Source of the DNA: Cladocopium goreaui
Taxonomy: Eukaryota; Sar; Dinophyceae; Suessiales; Symbiodiniaceae
Direction of reading: 5' to 3'
Length of the DNA stretch: 64,000 bases
Assembly: GCA_947184155.2 (NCBI GenBank)
Contig: CAMXCT020006563.1
Span: 308,074-372,073, forward strand
In this document: positions 52,697-63,620 of the stretch, in pieces
How the letters are laid out: each line of letters starts with the position of its first letter
How positions within the stretch are numbered: position 1 is the stretch's first letter
Program-made: the position numbers and the translations under genes
The notes under the pieces: generated by a model
What the model was told of the DNA's origin: nothing
What the model saw: only the letters and a program-made list of their open reading frames with translations
The model's database searches: none

Positions 52697-52773
52697 CTGA
52701 AAACTCCACTGGCGCGTCCAGGAACTTGAGATGAGAAGGCCCATGGGTGCCGAACAAAGCAAGCAGCTTCAGT
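52697..52773 (-). CDS. Candidate exon (LKLLALFGTHGPSHLKFLDA)
   Basis: Acceptor CATCTTCCCAAG, donor TTTTCAG|GTAGGA. Reads LKLLALFGTHGPSHLKFLDA then PVEFS; phase 2 in, phase 1 out, matching the next exon. Confidence 0.4.
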
Positions 52774-53019
52774 CTTGGGAAGATGCACCAACCGTGACAG
52801 CATGGTCAGATGTCTGCTCTGCCTTCTAAGGCCGATTTTTTTTCAAGGTGCACTCACAAGTCTGACAACTTTAGCCATTTTGGGATCTCCCCAATGCAGT
52901 TCCCGTAATTCCAGTCTTATGGATTGAACTTTCTGAGAAAACCTACTCCAAACTAGGATTTCTGCCAATGATTTTATGGAGGTTTCTTGCAAAATTTCCA
53001 TTCGAATTCAATCCCCCAT

Positions 53020-53124
53020 TACCATCTGGTTATTTAACATAGCCATGGAAAATGGCCCATTTATAGATGGTTTACTTATTAAAAATGGTGATTTTCCATG
53101 GTTATGTTAAATAACCAGATGGTA
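53020..53124. mobile_element. Family A MITE, CATCTGG subgroup
   Basis: TA-CCATCTGGTTATTTAACATAG mirrored on the right; nearly perfect palindrome. Confidence 0.9.
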
Positions 53125-54123
53125 CAGACAAAACTAAATGAATGAAATCCCAGTTTTTCGAGGGCAGGTTCCGGCCCAGTCTCCTTGACATTTCTTTTTC
53201 ACGAGTCCTACTCTTTCTGCCTTGTGGTTGAGGCATCCCGTGGAAAAAAGAACGAAAGTCAGTAGTTGGGGGTCACATCCCATTTTTGTTGACGTGTTTC
53301 TTTTTGACAAAAAGAACATGTTAAAAACACCGAACTCGTTTTTTTGTTTTCTGCCGGTATTTTTCAAATTAAACAGTCTTAAGCCAGTTTTGAAGAGGTA
53401 AAGACCTCCGCAGTTCTTCTTCTTATTGCTATTTTCCGGACATGGTTTTAACAATATATATATCATATATATATAGAGATAGATGCACAATAAAAATACT
53501 ATTATATTATATTATATATAAGCATGAATATACACACATCATATAAATCTAAATATATTCATACATCGTCTATCCAACATTTAGATGGACAAATCTCTTG
53601 AAAATAGCCAGCATGGCCTTTTTTCTTACGCGTGCATTCATCTCTTCAGGTGAAGTTGAATACACGACTCCAATGACAGTTGGCTTTATAAATTGATATC
53701 TCTTGTTAATGGGTTGAAACAAAAACAGTTACAAGACTGCAGGGGCACCACCGACATGCTGGGAGATATCTGTCAAAGTCATGCTCTGTGTAAAGTTGCA
53801 CCTTTCTTTAAACAAAAAAACACAGCAGGGTTTCTCTGAAAATTAGGTATACCCCAAAGTAGGCAATTCAATTAATATTATATATATATACATACATGAT
53901 GATAACCCGCTGGATCATGGGGTACCTAATAACAAGAAGAACTGGTGCCACTCCTTGCAACTCTTGCAACTCTTATCGCGTAGCTCTGATTGACAGCTGT
54001 TCACAGCTAATGTGACAACTCTGTCTTGCTACCTTGCACAACCTGTCGCACTTGGTTGTTTCACACTGAAATGTGGAGGGTGTCCCACCCAAATTTCAAC
54101 AATTGGCACTGGGAAATATGTTT

Positions 54124-54242
54124 TACCCTCTGGTAAACTAACATAGCTATTGAACATCACCATCTTTAATAGGTAAATCAACTATTTCTATGGGCCATTT
54201 TCCAGTTTGCAAACTGTAACAGTCATTACCATTTAAAGGGTA
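54124..54242. mobile_element. Family A MITE
   Basis: Left end canonical; right end altered (CCATTTAAAGGG-TA). Confidence 0.82.
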
Positions 54243-54581
54243 TGTTTTAAAAACGTATGGGCCCGCCATAGTCTCTGAAAATATGCTTAGACACCCCACC
54301 GGAAAATCCATCAGCATGGAAACACCATGTATCAAATCTGGGGTACCCAATGGTATCCACCATGGATTTTGTTCGATCCCCAAGGAAACAAGACTGATCT
54401 CATACGGTCATGACCGGGGATGATTCCCCACAAAAAAAATGTGGGCAATATTCGACGTAAAAATGTCATTTTTTGGGAGATGAAGAATTTCATCCACATT
54501 TTTGTTATCCGTATCACATCTTGCTATAGTTATATTATCCCATTATATTTCCATTGTATTTCCATTAACATCCCATTAATA

Positions 54582-54709
54582 CAATGTGGGCCCCCCAGTT
54601 ATAAATTGGTTTATAAACCCCAGTAACTATAGTTATAAGTACCATAAACCATAGTTATTGGAGTTATAAACCAACTTAGCTATCTAGTAGTCTAGGGGGC
54701 CTCACTTTG
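54582..54709. mobile_element. Family C MITE
   Basis: CAATGTGGGCCCCCC ... GGGGGCCTCACTTTG between TA; close to the nested copy at 25055. Confidence 0.92.
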
Positions 54710-55389
54710 TATCTATTAATCCATCCATAGTATAGCAAGTATACCCAAGTACATCCCAATGATGTCCCAACTATATCCCGATGAAATCCTATTGTTGTTG
54801 GTGCATTGTTTCAACGCTAAACGCTGAATGTGTTCCAGGACAGTCCCCCGGTCCCAAGGGACCCCGGGGAATCCCCACTCAGGGGATTGAACCAGCAAAA
54901 ACGCTGGGGACGACCTGGCTGGGAATTTCACTCACATCTATGGAAAAAAAAACGGAAAAAAAATCCAGAGCTATGTTAGACTACCAGAAAGTAGTGGGGA
55001 TATAATGCGATTTTGTCATATGATGTAATGACATAGTGGGATATTGGCCACTATGCAGCTAGTTGGGGGGCCACAGCTTACATGACTATCAACTATCAAA
55101 TTGTAAGTCATGTTGGATCTCTGGGACGATATAATGACCCTCCAAGTAGCAAAATGTTGAGCTTGTCTCCACTGATTGGCTTTTGGTCGCATCCGATTTT
55201 GCAAAAACGCACCAACCAATTAATTGGCTGTGGCTCAATCTATCGTCACAACCCCGAATCAAAAACGACCAATTGCTGGCTTCATATTGGTAACCCCCTC
55301 TGACTTCGAGAAATAGGGCACCCGCAATGTTGATGACTTATAATCATTTTCCCAACAACAAACGGCCGGTAAAATTGTTTGAGACCAAC

Positions 55390-55517
55390 CTATTTTGCTT
55401 CGCCAAAAGGCAATGTTTTTCTTGGACACCACTCACCATCGATGTCCCATTCATCTGTCATCCCGCCATATCCCACCTGCGCGTGGCCGGCGCCGGCGGC
55501 CGCCGGACGCTGCAACG
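55390..55517 (-). CDS. Candidate terminal exon (VGYGGMTDEWDIDGEWCPRK, stop)
   Basis: Acceptor CAGGTGCCCAG. Reads LQRPAAAGAGHAQ, VGYGGMTDEWDIDGEWCPRK, TLPFGEAK and TAG. An internal GATG|GTGAGT donor could instead end the exon earlier. No family. Confidence 0.4.
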
Positions 55518-55557
55518 CTGGGCACCTGCGATGGATCCAATGAGTATGGGATACCTA

Positions 55558-55660
55558 CATGGAGGTTTCCAATCCATGGGGGTACCCCCAGTTCTCATCC
55601 ATTTATAGATGGATTTTCCCATGGAAAGATTCACAATCCAGCGTTTTTGGGTACCACCAT
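55558..55660. mobile_element. Family D MITE, one end diverged
   Basis: TGGAGGTTTCCAATCCATGG and GGGTACCCCCAGTTCTCATCC; the right end is weak. Confidence 0.6.
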
Positions 55661-55821
55661 TTGTGGAACACCCCATAAATATAGAACATAGGTATATATA
55701 TACTATATTATACTATTGGAGTTTCTAACATAGATTGTACTATCATAGGTAACAGCTTGAAAAAAAAAAACAACAGTATTATACATACAGTAACATACCA
55801 AACATAGGTATACTAATATTC

Positions 55822-55972
55822 AATGGGAATTTCAGGATCCTAAAATGGAGGTACTGTACCATATAAGGCCATATTTTGTGGGGATATTCTCTTACATAGG
55901 CCTGAACAATAGGCCTTATATATGGTAGGTACCTCCAATGAATCGGTTCCTGAAATTCCCATTGAAACATAG
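55822..55972. mobile_element. Family E foldback repeat, best copy
   Basis: Arms CAATGGGAATTTCAGGATCC and GGTTCCTGAAATTCCCATTG are inverted; about 150 bp. Confidence 0.8.
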
Positions 55973-56095
55973 ATTCAATGAGATTCAGCAATGAAAAAGC
56001 TCTGTTTGAATCACCCGACTTGGATGCACGGGACCCAGTGATGGTTGAAAAAAAACCTAACTGGGGATATCCCACATACAACTGGGGTACCATAT

Positions 56096-56205
56096 CTGGT
56101 TGGTGGTTGACCTACCCCTCTGAACAATATGAGTTCGTCAGCTGGGATTATGAAATTCCCAGTCTATGGAAAGTCATTAAATTCATGTTCCAAACCACCA
56201 ACCAG
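56096..56205. mobile_element. Family B MITE
   Basis: Full copy with both ends. Confidence 0.88.
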
Positions 56206-56209
56206 TAAT

Positions 56210-57410
56210 ATAATATGCTTATTTTTGTCATTCTGTATCCGTGTTTTTTTTTCACTGCGCTCCCAGGATTTTTTCGTAACTGGTCAGTGCTTGGCTGGTT
56301 AATCCAGTCTTCTGGATGGGATATCCCCAGGATTATCGTCAACATAACCAAAAAAACACTTGGGATTGGTGTGGGTCGCTAGGAATAATCCACTTGCGGA
56401 TGATATATATATATATATATATAATATTATTATTAGTAGTATTATTATTATTATATAAAATACATTCATTTAGTTATTTATGTATGTATGTATTTATTTA
56501 TTATACTATATATATACAGTATATACTCTATATATATATATGTATTACAGTATATAGTGTAAACAAGAATGACGGGGTGCACAATCAATCTGACATGGAT
56601 GGGTACTGGCCAATGACATAGATATGGGGACAAAAACTGATACGGCTGGGAAATGGATGGAAATGGATGGAAATGGTATATATATATATATGAGATTGTT
56701 ATATATAGGAATTGTCTAGAATAAGAAAAAAACAATAAACACGTAATTCAGTAAATGAACAAATGAAGAAATATAAATTAAACACACATATATATATATA
56801 TATGTAGATAGACGTCGATTATCTGTCATCCTTCTGTTATCTTCTGTTCCCGAAATACCAGCTTCTCTGACTCCAAATATCCAGCAGTCGTGCCGCACAG
56901 AATTCTTATTGATTGATGAACATGACCGAGATCTGGGTCTCAGAAAATGCTCCAGGCTGATATGCTGTGATCCATTTGATCATTGGAATCTTGCGAAATT
57001 ATAGATTTATAGTATATAAATGTATATAATTCACCTGAAAGAAACCCATTCTAGGTTGATCCCCCTTCCTTACCACCATCAACAGTGCTGCCAGTGAGTT
57101 CTAAGCATGGCACATAGCCGTTCTCCTCTTTAAAGAAATCTGACACTGGCCTCGGCGAGCAACTGAAGCATGAGTCAATTCAAACATGCACCTACATAAA
57201 CCCATCACCGGCATCACCCATTGGTGTATTGTGTAGTTCATAAGCCTACATAACCATGAACACCAACCATAATTTCTATAGTTTTTCTACTGCTAACATC
57301 AGCCTGTTTGTTGCTTCAGGCCAGGCAAAGGATCAATTGACACTGGATTGACACTGGTCGTAGCTTCACGAGGCATGCTTGTAATATTTATATGTCACGT
57401 GTGCTCTGCA
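56210..57410. other. AT-rich intergenic or intron DNA
   Basis: Microsatellites (TATATA near 56405, 56650 and 56790) and no coding signal. Confidence 0.55.
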
Positions 57411-57412
57411 TG

Positions 57413-57520
57413 TACCCTCTGGTAATTTAACATAGCTATTGAAAATGGCCATTGAAATAGCGAGTTTTCCCATAAAAAATTGTGATTTTCCATAGTTATG
57501 TAAACGTTTACCAGAGGGTA
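57413..57520. mobile_element. Family A MITE overlapping the end of the repeat gene
   Basis: Canonical ends and TA. Its right end read on minus, ACCCTCTGGTAA, supplies the TAA that closes the glycine-rich ORF. Confidence 0.92.
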
Positions 57521-59324
57521 TGTACCCAAATATTGTAGACATGAGAATTTTTCGGGGGATCAAAGCTGAAGTCAAGACACCCAGCAGTGGAATTCATCCC
57601 AGCATCGGCACCAAAGCCGCCCAAGCCATTTCCACCACCATTCAAGGAGCCGAGTGGCTTTAGGACCAAACCACCATCATTGCCCTGATTGCCAAAAGGC
57701 ACTGGCTCACTAGGGCCACTGCTGGCGTTGTCACTCTGCAGTATGCTCCGAAAGTCGGGAGGTCTCATCCGTCTTTCTCTACTCAATCCCCCGCCACCAA
57801 CACCACCAGCGGCCTGCTCCCCGAAGCCACCAATGCTTTCAGGAACCTCATCCGCTGAATGCAGTGGTTTGAGCGCTGGTCCACTAGCAAAGTCATTCTG
57901 CTGGGACAAGCTAGGAATTGCAGCTCCTGCATTGAGTGCAGAGCTGGTATCCGTCTGCATCTGGAAATTTGATGGCTTCAAATTCATCCCAGCATCGGCA
58001 CCAAAGCCGCCCAAGCCATTTCCACCACCATTCAAGGAGCCGAGTGGCTTTAGGACCAAACCACCATCATTGCCCTGATTGCCAAAAGGCACTGGCTCAC
58101 TAGGGCCACTGCTGGCGTTGTCACTCTCCAGTATGCTCCGAAAGTCGGGAGGTCTCATCCGTCTTTCTCTACTCAATCCCCCGCCACCAACACCACCAGC
58201 GGCCTGCTCCCCGAAGCCACCAATGCTTTCAGGAACCTCATCCGCTGAATGCAGTGGTTTGAGCGCTGGTCCACTAGCAAAGTCATTCTGCTGGGACAAG
58301 CTAGAAATTGCAGCTCCTGCATTGAGTGCAGAGCTGGTATCCGTCTGCATCTGGAAATTTGGTGGCTTCAAATTCATCCCAGCATCGGCACCAAAGCCGC
58401 CCAAGCCATTTCCACCACCATTCAAGGAGCCGAGTGGCTTTAGGACCAAACCACCATCATTGCCCTGATTGCCAAAAGGCACTGGCTCACTAGGGCCACT
58501 GCTGGCGTTGTCACTCTGCAGTATGCTCCGAAAGTCGGGAGGTCTCATCCGTCTTTCTCTACTCAATCCCCCGCCACCAACACCACCAGCGGCCTGCTCC
58601 CCGAAGCCACCAATGCTTTCAGGAACCTCATCCGCTGAATGCAGTGGTTTGAGCGCTGGTCCACTAGCAAAGTCATTCTGCTGGGACAAGCTAGGAATTG
58701 CAGCTCCTGCATTGAGTGCAGAGCTGGTATCCGTCTGCATCTGGAAATTTGATGGCTTCAAATTCATCCCAGCATCGGCACCAAAGCCGCCCAAGCCATT
58801 TCCACCACCATTCAAGGAGCCGAGTGGCTTTAGGACCAAACCACCATCATTGCCCTGATTGCCAAAAGGCACTGGCTCACTAGGGCCACTGCTGGCGTTG
58901 TCACTCTCCAGTATGCTCCGAAAGTCGGGAGGTCTCATCCGTCTTTCTCTACTCAATCCCCCGCCACCAACACCACCAGCGGCCTGCTCCCCGAAGCCAC
59001 CAATGCTTTCAGGAACCTCATCCGCTGAATGCAGTGGTTTGAGCGCTGGTCCACTAGCAAAGTCATTCTGCTGGGACAAGCTAGGAATTGCAGCTCCTGC
59101 ATTGAGTGCAGAGCTGGTATCCGTCTGCATCTGGAAATTTGGTGGCTTCAAATTCATCCCAGCATCGGCACCAAAGCCGCCCAAGCCATTTCCACCACTG
59201 TCCAAGGACGCACCAGGGCCACTGCTGGCATTGTCACTTTGCAGTATGCTGCGAAAGTCGGGAGGTCTCAAATGCCCTGGTTTTGCCCCTCCACCGGCTC
59301 CGGGATTGCCAAAGCCGGCATAGC
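57508..59324 (-). CDS. Glycine-rich protein of 130-residue tandem repeats (long exon)
   Basis: The frame is open on the minus strand from an acceptor-like CCCCAG (exon start 59324, YAGFGNPGAGGGAKPG) to TAA at 57508. Four 130-residue units carry MRPPDFRSIL, SDNASSGP, GGLVLKPLGSLNGGGNGL, GGFGADAGMNLKP, TDTSSALNAGAAI, SLSQQNDFASGPALKPLH and GGFGEQAAGGVGGGGLSRERR. There are no membrane segments or known domains. The last part leaves the repeat (STAGCLDFSFDPPKNSHVY). The stop codon lies in the end of the family A MITE at 57413-57520, so the true 3' end may be a splice donor before it. Function unknown. Confidence 0.7.
57589..59170. repeat. 390-bp coding tandem repeat in ABAB order
   Basis: Units start near 57689, 58079, 58469 and 58859, nearly identical over 390 bp. 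Units 1 and 3 share CTGCAG and GATGGC variants; units 2 and 4 share CTCCAG and GGTGGC variants, so a 780-bp dimer was itself duplicated. One private change separates unit 2 (CTAGAAATTG). Confidence 0.93.
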
Positions 59325-59481
59325 CTGGGGTTTGTTCATGTTTGTTCTAGATTCCTCCAATTAACGCGAATCAACCAATCAAAATGACATCAAAAAAAGA
59401 AAAAGAACCATCAACATCTTCGCAGTATAGCTTAGCCACATTTGTTTTGTGGAGCATCAATAAGTTAAAACACAAAATGTC

Positions 59482-59598
59482 CCAGCAAATCCATGCGGCT
59501 ATTGGTCACTTGAGCTTCAGCCTCCTTTTGCTTCAGAGTGTCATCCTTTTCCAGCCCCTTGCCCTGCTTCATGTCAGATGTCTCATTCCTGCAGTTGG
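59482..59598 (-). CDS. Probable upstream exon of the glycine-rich repeat gene
   Basis: After the acceptor TCTTTTTTAG the minus strand reads NCRNETSDMKQGKGLEKDD and on to NSRMDLL (38 codons), hydrophilic with acidic and lysine residues. A GA donor (CTGG|GACATT) gives phase 1 and joins in phase to the exon starting at 59324 across a 157-bp intron. No family recognised. Confidence 0.5.
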
Positions 59599-60107
59599 CT
59601 AAAAAAGATCCGAAAAGATCCGCTGGTGAAGATCGGGATTCCCAGATCATGTTTTTTTTTGAGAATGCCCAATATCTTAGGGATAGATTTGACATTAAAT
59701 CATCATCACCACCATCATCATCATCATCATGATAATGATTTTGATATTAATATCGGATTCTTGTGGATTATACCATATCTAATGCCCAATAATGATTTGG
59801 AGAGTATCCCCAATAATCCCGCTTTAAATCATCAACCAAAGAGGCGCCATGGCATGGTTTAGCAGCCAAGTCTGGGATGACCTCCCAAGACATGGCCAGT
59901 TTGCGCGTGTGCCGTGTATCGAGTTTCAACGGCTTTCATGATGAATCAACAACACGACCAATGGGTAGATCTAGTCATCGTCAGGTCATCTAGTCCCATG
60001 AAAATCAGATGTTTCCCATGGATTCTCCCTGGTTTTTTATAGCCGAGGGATGCATAAAACAGAACCCGAATATCCAGGCTATGATCATCCCATTCATAAT
60101 TCTGAAT

Positions 60108-60227
60108 CTGGTGCGTATAAATTACGCAGGGAATTGATTTTAACGGGAATGATCCACTGGCTATCAATTTCATGATCCCAGCAACCACCAGCAACCCATC
60201 CGTTCCCTACGTAAAACGCACCAGTCC
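60108..60227. mobile_element. Family H foldback repeat
   Basis: GGTGCGTATAAATTACGCAGGG ... CCCTACGTAAAACGCACCAG; shares the TAACGGGAATGATCC core with 46401. Confidence 0.75.
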
Positions 60228-60361
60228 GGATCTACCGGTGACATCTGCTGACTACTTCCTTCAGGTTCAGGAGCCAAGGACAGAAACTCTGCACTTCTAG
60301 ATGACTTCTACAAATCATGCATATTCTATAAAGATGGCATCTAACAATAGATGAATCCCTA

Positions 60362-60466
60362 TACCCCCTGGTAATTTAACATACCTATTAAATATGGCCC
60401 ATTTATAGCTGATTTACCTATTAAAGATGGTGATTTTCTATAGCTATGTCAGTTTACCAGAGGGTT
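60362..60466. mobile_element. Family A MITE
   Basis: CCCCCTGGTAATTTAACATA ... GTCAGTTTACCAGAGGG; left TA present. Confidence 0.82.
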
Positions 60467-60630
60467 ATTCTTATTGATAGATGACATCAAACATGGTAAC
60501 ATGGTAAACCTGGGATTCTAACATAACCATGGCTATGCAGGATTCCCTCGATGTATATCCCGAGGGTGACCAAAGTTGTGGATCCAGAAGCGAAAATGGA
60601 GTTCGGAATGGGCTTTTCCCGGTTCCCAAC

Positions 60631-60741
60631 TACCCTCTGATAAACTAACATAGCTGTAGAAAATCACCATCCTTAATAGGTAAATCAACTAACTAAAGGT
60701 GCCATTTTCAATAGCAAACTGTAACAAATTACCAGAGTGTA
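60631..60741. mobile_element. Family A MITE
   Basis: CCCTCTGATAAACTAACATAG ... AATTACCAGAGTG-TA; close relative of the copy at 17. Confidence 0.87.
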
Positions 60742-60936
60742 AAATCCCAAATGAGCGGTTCAGCTAACCATCCATGGAATTCTATGGAATTCTGGGTTTC
60801 AGCTTGTCACTTGTTGTTTCGGTATGCCAACGACAGACTCGGATCTCCAGAATAGCCGGGGTGGCAACAATCGACATCACTACAGATCTTGGAGATCACC
60901 GTTGAAGCATTGTTGATGCATGTTGATGCGAGTTAC

Positions 60937-61104
60937 AATATATATATAATATGTTATATCATATATACAATATGTTAATATATATATAATATGTTATATT
61001 ATATATACAATATGTTAATATATATATATAAATATATTATGTATATATATATATATATATATATTAATATATTATATTGGATATAATATAATATTATATA
61101 TATC
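60937..61104. repeat. AT-rich tract with AATATGTTATAT units
   Basis: Three to four near-repeats of ATATATAATATGTTATATTA before a family A MITE. Confidence 0.85.
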
Positions 61105-61111
61105 ATTATTA

Positions 61112-61218
61112 TACCCTCTGGTTATTTAACATAGCCATGGAGAATGGCCCATTTATAGATGGTTTACCTACTAAAAATGGTGATTTTCCATGGCTATGTT
61201 AAATGACCGGATGGTGTA
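61112..61218. mobile_element. Family A MITE
   Basis: CCCTCTGGTTATTTAACATAG ... AAATGACCGGATGG in TA-rich DNA; close to the copy at 53020. Confidence 0.87.
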
Positions 61219-61460
61219 TATATATATATATAATTGTATATGCACATGTTATATACATCACGTCCTCTTCTCGCAAAATTGACACCCATCATTGTTGCTG
61301 TAACCTAAAACATCAAGAATCTATTGCAATCCCTTCAACATACACCAAAATACGACATGTTTCCCCGGGAAAAAATTGGGTTGATGTCGGTGGAAACTCC
61401 TATTCCTTTGGGGTCCCTTCTTTATCTTCTTTGGGGTATCCCTTTTCGAGGATTGTCCAC

Positions 61461-61523
61461 CTTCGATGCCAGCGTCCTCGCCGCTTCGAAACGGTGGGTC
61501 TCGTTGGGCTCGGTCTCAGTGTG
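61461..61523 (-). CDS. Candidate exon (HTETEPNETHRFEAARTLAS)
   Basis: 63 nt, phase 0 at both ends, acceptor GGGATGCTGAG, donor GAAG|GTGGAC, 17 of 21 codons ending in G or C. The plus frame (STFDASVLAASKRWVSLGSV) is also open. Confidence 0.38.
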
Positions 61524-62054
61524 CTCAGCATCCCGGGAATTCAACCCTCGATTTGATGAAAACTCCTGAGAGCTCATTTTGTATTTTGGGGCTACCATCA
61601 AGAAATTTCTCGCAAATTCCATGGCATTTTTCTGGCATTTTTGTTCACATTTTTCTGGTATTTTGGGGCTGCCCCGAATTGATCAACCACTAAAAAAAAA
61701 CGGGGTTGACACTACGGCTGTTTCCAAAATTCCAAATGGCTTCACAACATGGCTGTACCATCCAGTTGGTCCAGTTCATGGGGATGTCATCCTTGCGGTT
61801 ATATATCATGATTAATGGATTAATTAATGATTAATCATGATTAATCGCCACATGAATCATGATATACCCACATGGTCATGGATTCTCATGACAATAGTTT
61901 TTCAATCCCTGTGATTTTTTTTCTAAAAATCATATGATTTTCCGCACTATCCCCCATAGGAAAATGAACCAATGTTGACCATGGCGCCAGGGCAAATTCA
62001 CCAATTACTGCGGAGATCTTTGTCGTACTTGGGACCCATCATGCTTCGATTGTC

Positions 62055-62159
62055 TGTGGTTGAGCCCTACCCCTCTGAAAAATGATGGAGTGAAAGTCAG
62101 TTGGGATTATGAAATTCCCAACTGAATGGGAAAAAAACATGTTCCAAACCACCAACCAG
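62055..62159. mobile_element. Family B MITE, left end lost
   Basis: Begins at TGGTTGAGCCCTACCCC; right end CCAAACCACCAACCAG intact. Confidence 0.8.
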
Positions 62160-62396
62160 TAATCTATCATTGCTATTACTATCAATACTACCTTCGCAAA
62201 GAATGGATAACTATTTATTCCTACAAATAATTATGGTAGTTATGACTCGTGACAGTAAATTACTACTGCAGAAGGCATTCTCAAATATTTGGTGTGTTTG
62301 CCATGGTTTCATTTTTGAAACTAGTTTTCCCGAATGCGTAGCAAGGGTTCCCGTTTCACTCTGGGGGTCTGGGGGTTGAGGGTGTGTTCGCTCGAC

Positions 62397-62462
62397 GTTG
62401 CGTTCGCGAGCGCAACCGTCCGCAACCGTTCGCAACCGTTCGCAACCGTCCGCAACCGTCCG
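62397..62462. repeat. GC-rich decamer repeat CGCAACCGTY
   Basis: About six units of CGCAACCGTC or CGCAACCGTT. Confidence 0.9.
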
Positions 62463-62539
62463 TACGAACTCCGTATGGCCGTGCCTATGGGAAGTTTTGC
62501 AGAGGTGGTCCTTTTTGGAGGTTGCAGACGCGTCGTTGC

Positions 62540-63620
62540 TTCGTTTCGCGTGGCAGGCGTGGCACTTCGTGACATTCAGACGTGTTCTGCAACGTGTCGA
62601 AAGTCGTTTTGCGTGGCAGGCGCAATACTTTTGTGACGTTTTCAGAAGATGTGTTGCAGTTTTCGTGGCAGGCGCAGCACTTTGGACGTGTCCATCGTCA
62701 TTTTTCGTGGCAGGCGCAGCACTTTAGACGTGTCGCGTTGCGTGTTTTTTGCAAATCGCATTGGCAGGGCTGCGTCAAGTGGCGACAAGGTGCAAATTCC
62801 GTGGCAGGCGTGGCATTTTGTGCGATGTGCTGAAAATTGACGGAAGCCTCGCACGAAAGATCGATTTTGAGGTTGCAAATTTTCAGGTTCTAAGGAAAAC
62901 TCCTAGGAAAACGTCGATTTTGAAGCTACAAAGTGTGAAAATTGGAGGAAGTCTCGCACGAAATGCTCGTTTTGGTGCTCCCACCTGTCTCGTCTCGCGT
63001 GTCTGGTTTGCCAGTGGCCTCGCCGTGTCTATGGGGGAAGCTGCAAAACTTGTCTTTTTGTCATGTTGCCAACTGTGAAAATTGCCGGAAGTCTCGCACG
63101 AAATGCTGGTTTTGATGTTCCTATGTGTCTTGTCTCGAGTCTCTGGTTTTCCTGTGGCGTCGCCGTGTCTATGGGGGAAGCCACAAAACCTCTCCTTTTC
63201 GACGGTTTCCAAGCAGCTTGTCATGTCGTTTTGCGTGGCAGGCGTGGCACTTTGTGACATTCCAACCTGTTTGATAAAGTGTCGAAAATGTGAAAATTGG
63301 AGGAAGTCTCGTACGAAATGCTCGTGTTTCTGCATCCACGTGTCTCGTCCCGAGTTGTTGGATTTCCTGGGGCATCGCCGTGTCTTTGGGGGAAGCTGCA
63401 AAACCTCTCTTTTTCGAAGGTTGCCAAGCAGGTTGTCATGTCGTTTTTCGTGGCAGGCGTGGCACTTTGTGACATTCCAACCTGTTTGACAACGAGCCGA
63501 AAGTGTCTCTGGTTTTCTAGACACGTCGCAGTGTCTATGGGGGAAGCTGCAAAACATCTCCTGTTCGAGGGTTTCTAAGCAGGTTGTCATGTCGTTTTGC
63601 GTGGCAGGCGTGGCAACTTT
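62540..63620. repeat. Complex repeat with CGTGGCAGGCG modules
   Basis: CGTGGCAGGCG[TC][GA] recurs near 62549, 62612, 62664, 62706, 62800, 63234, 63449 and 63600. From 62930 it lies in larger units with GTGAAAATTGGAGGAAGTCTCG and CGCCGTGTCTATGGGGGAAG. Long ORFs exist in several frames, including 235 codons on minus (62883-63590, with KCHACHEKRH), but they follow the repeat rather than a recognised gene. Confidence 0.85.

Noticed and set aside
52870..52885. TAGCCATTTTGG as spliced-leader fragment
   Set aside because: Twelve bases only, and GCCATTTT is frequent here because of the MITEs.
54860..54910. B box GGTTCAATCCC on minus
   Set aside because: No matching tRNA arms; possible weak exon (WGFPGVPWDRGTVLEHIQ) but no donor.
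62883..63590. 235-codon minus ORF as a gene
   Set aside because: Follows the complex repeat, several other frames are equally open, and no domain is recognised.
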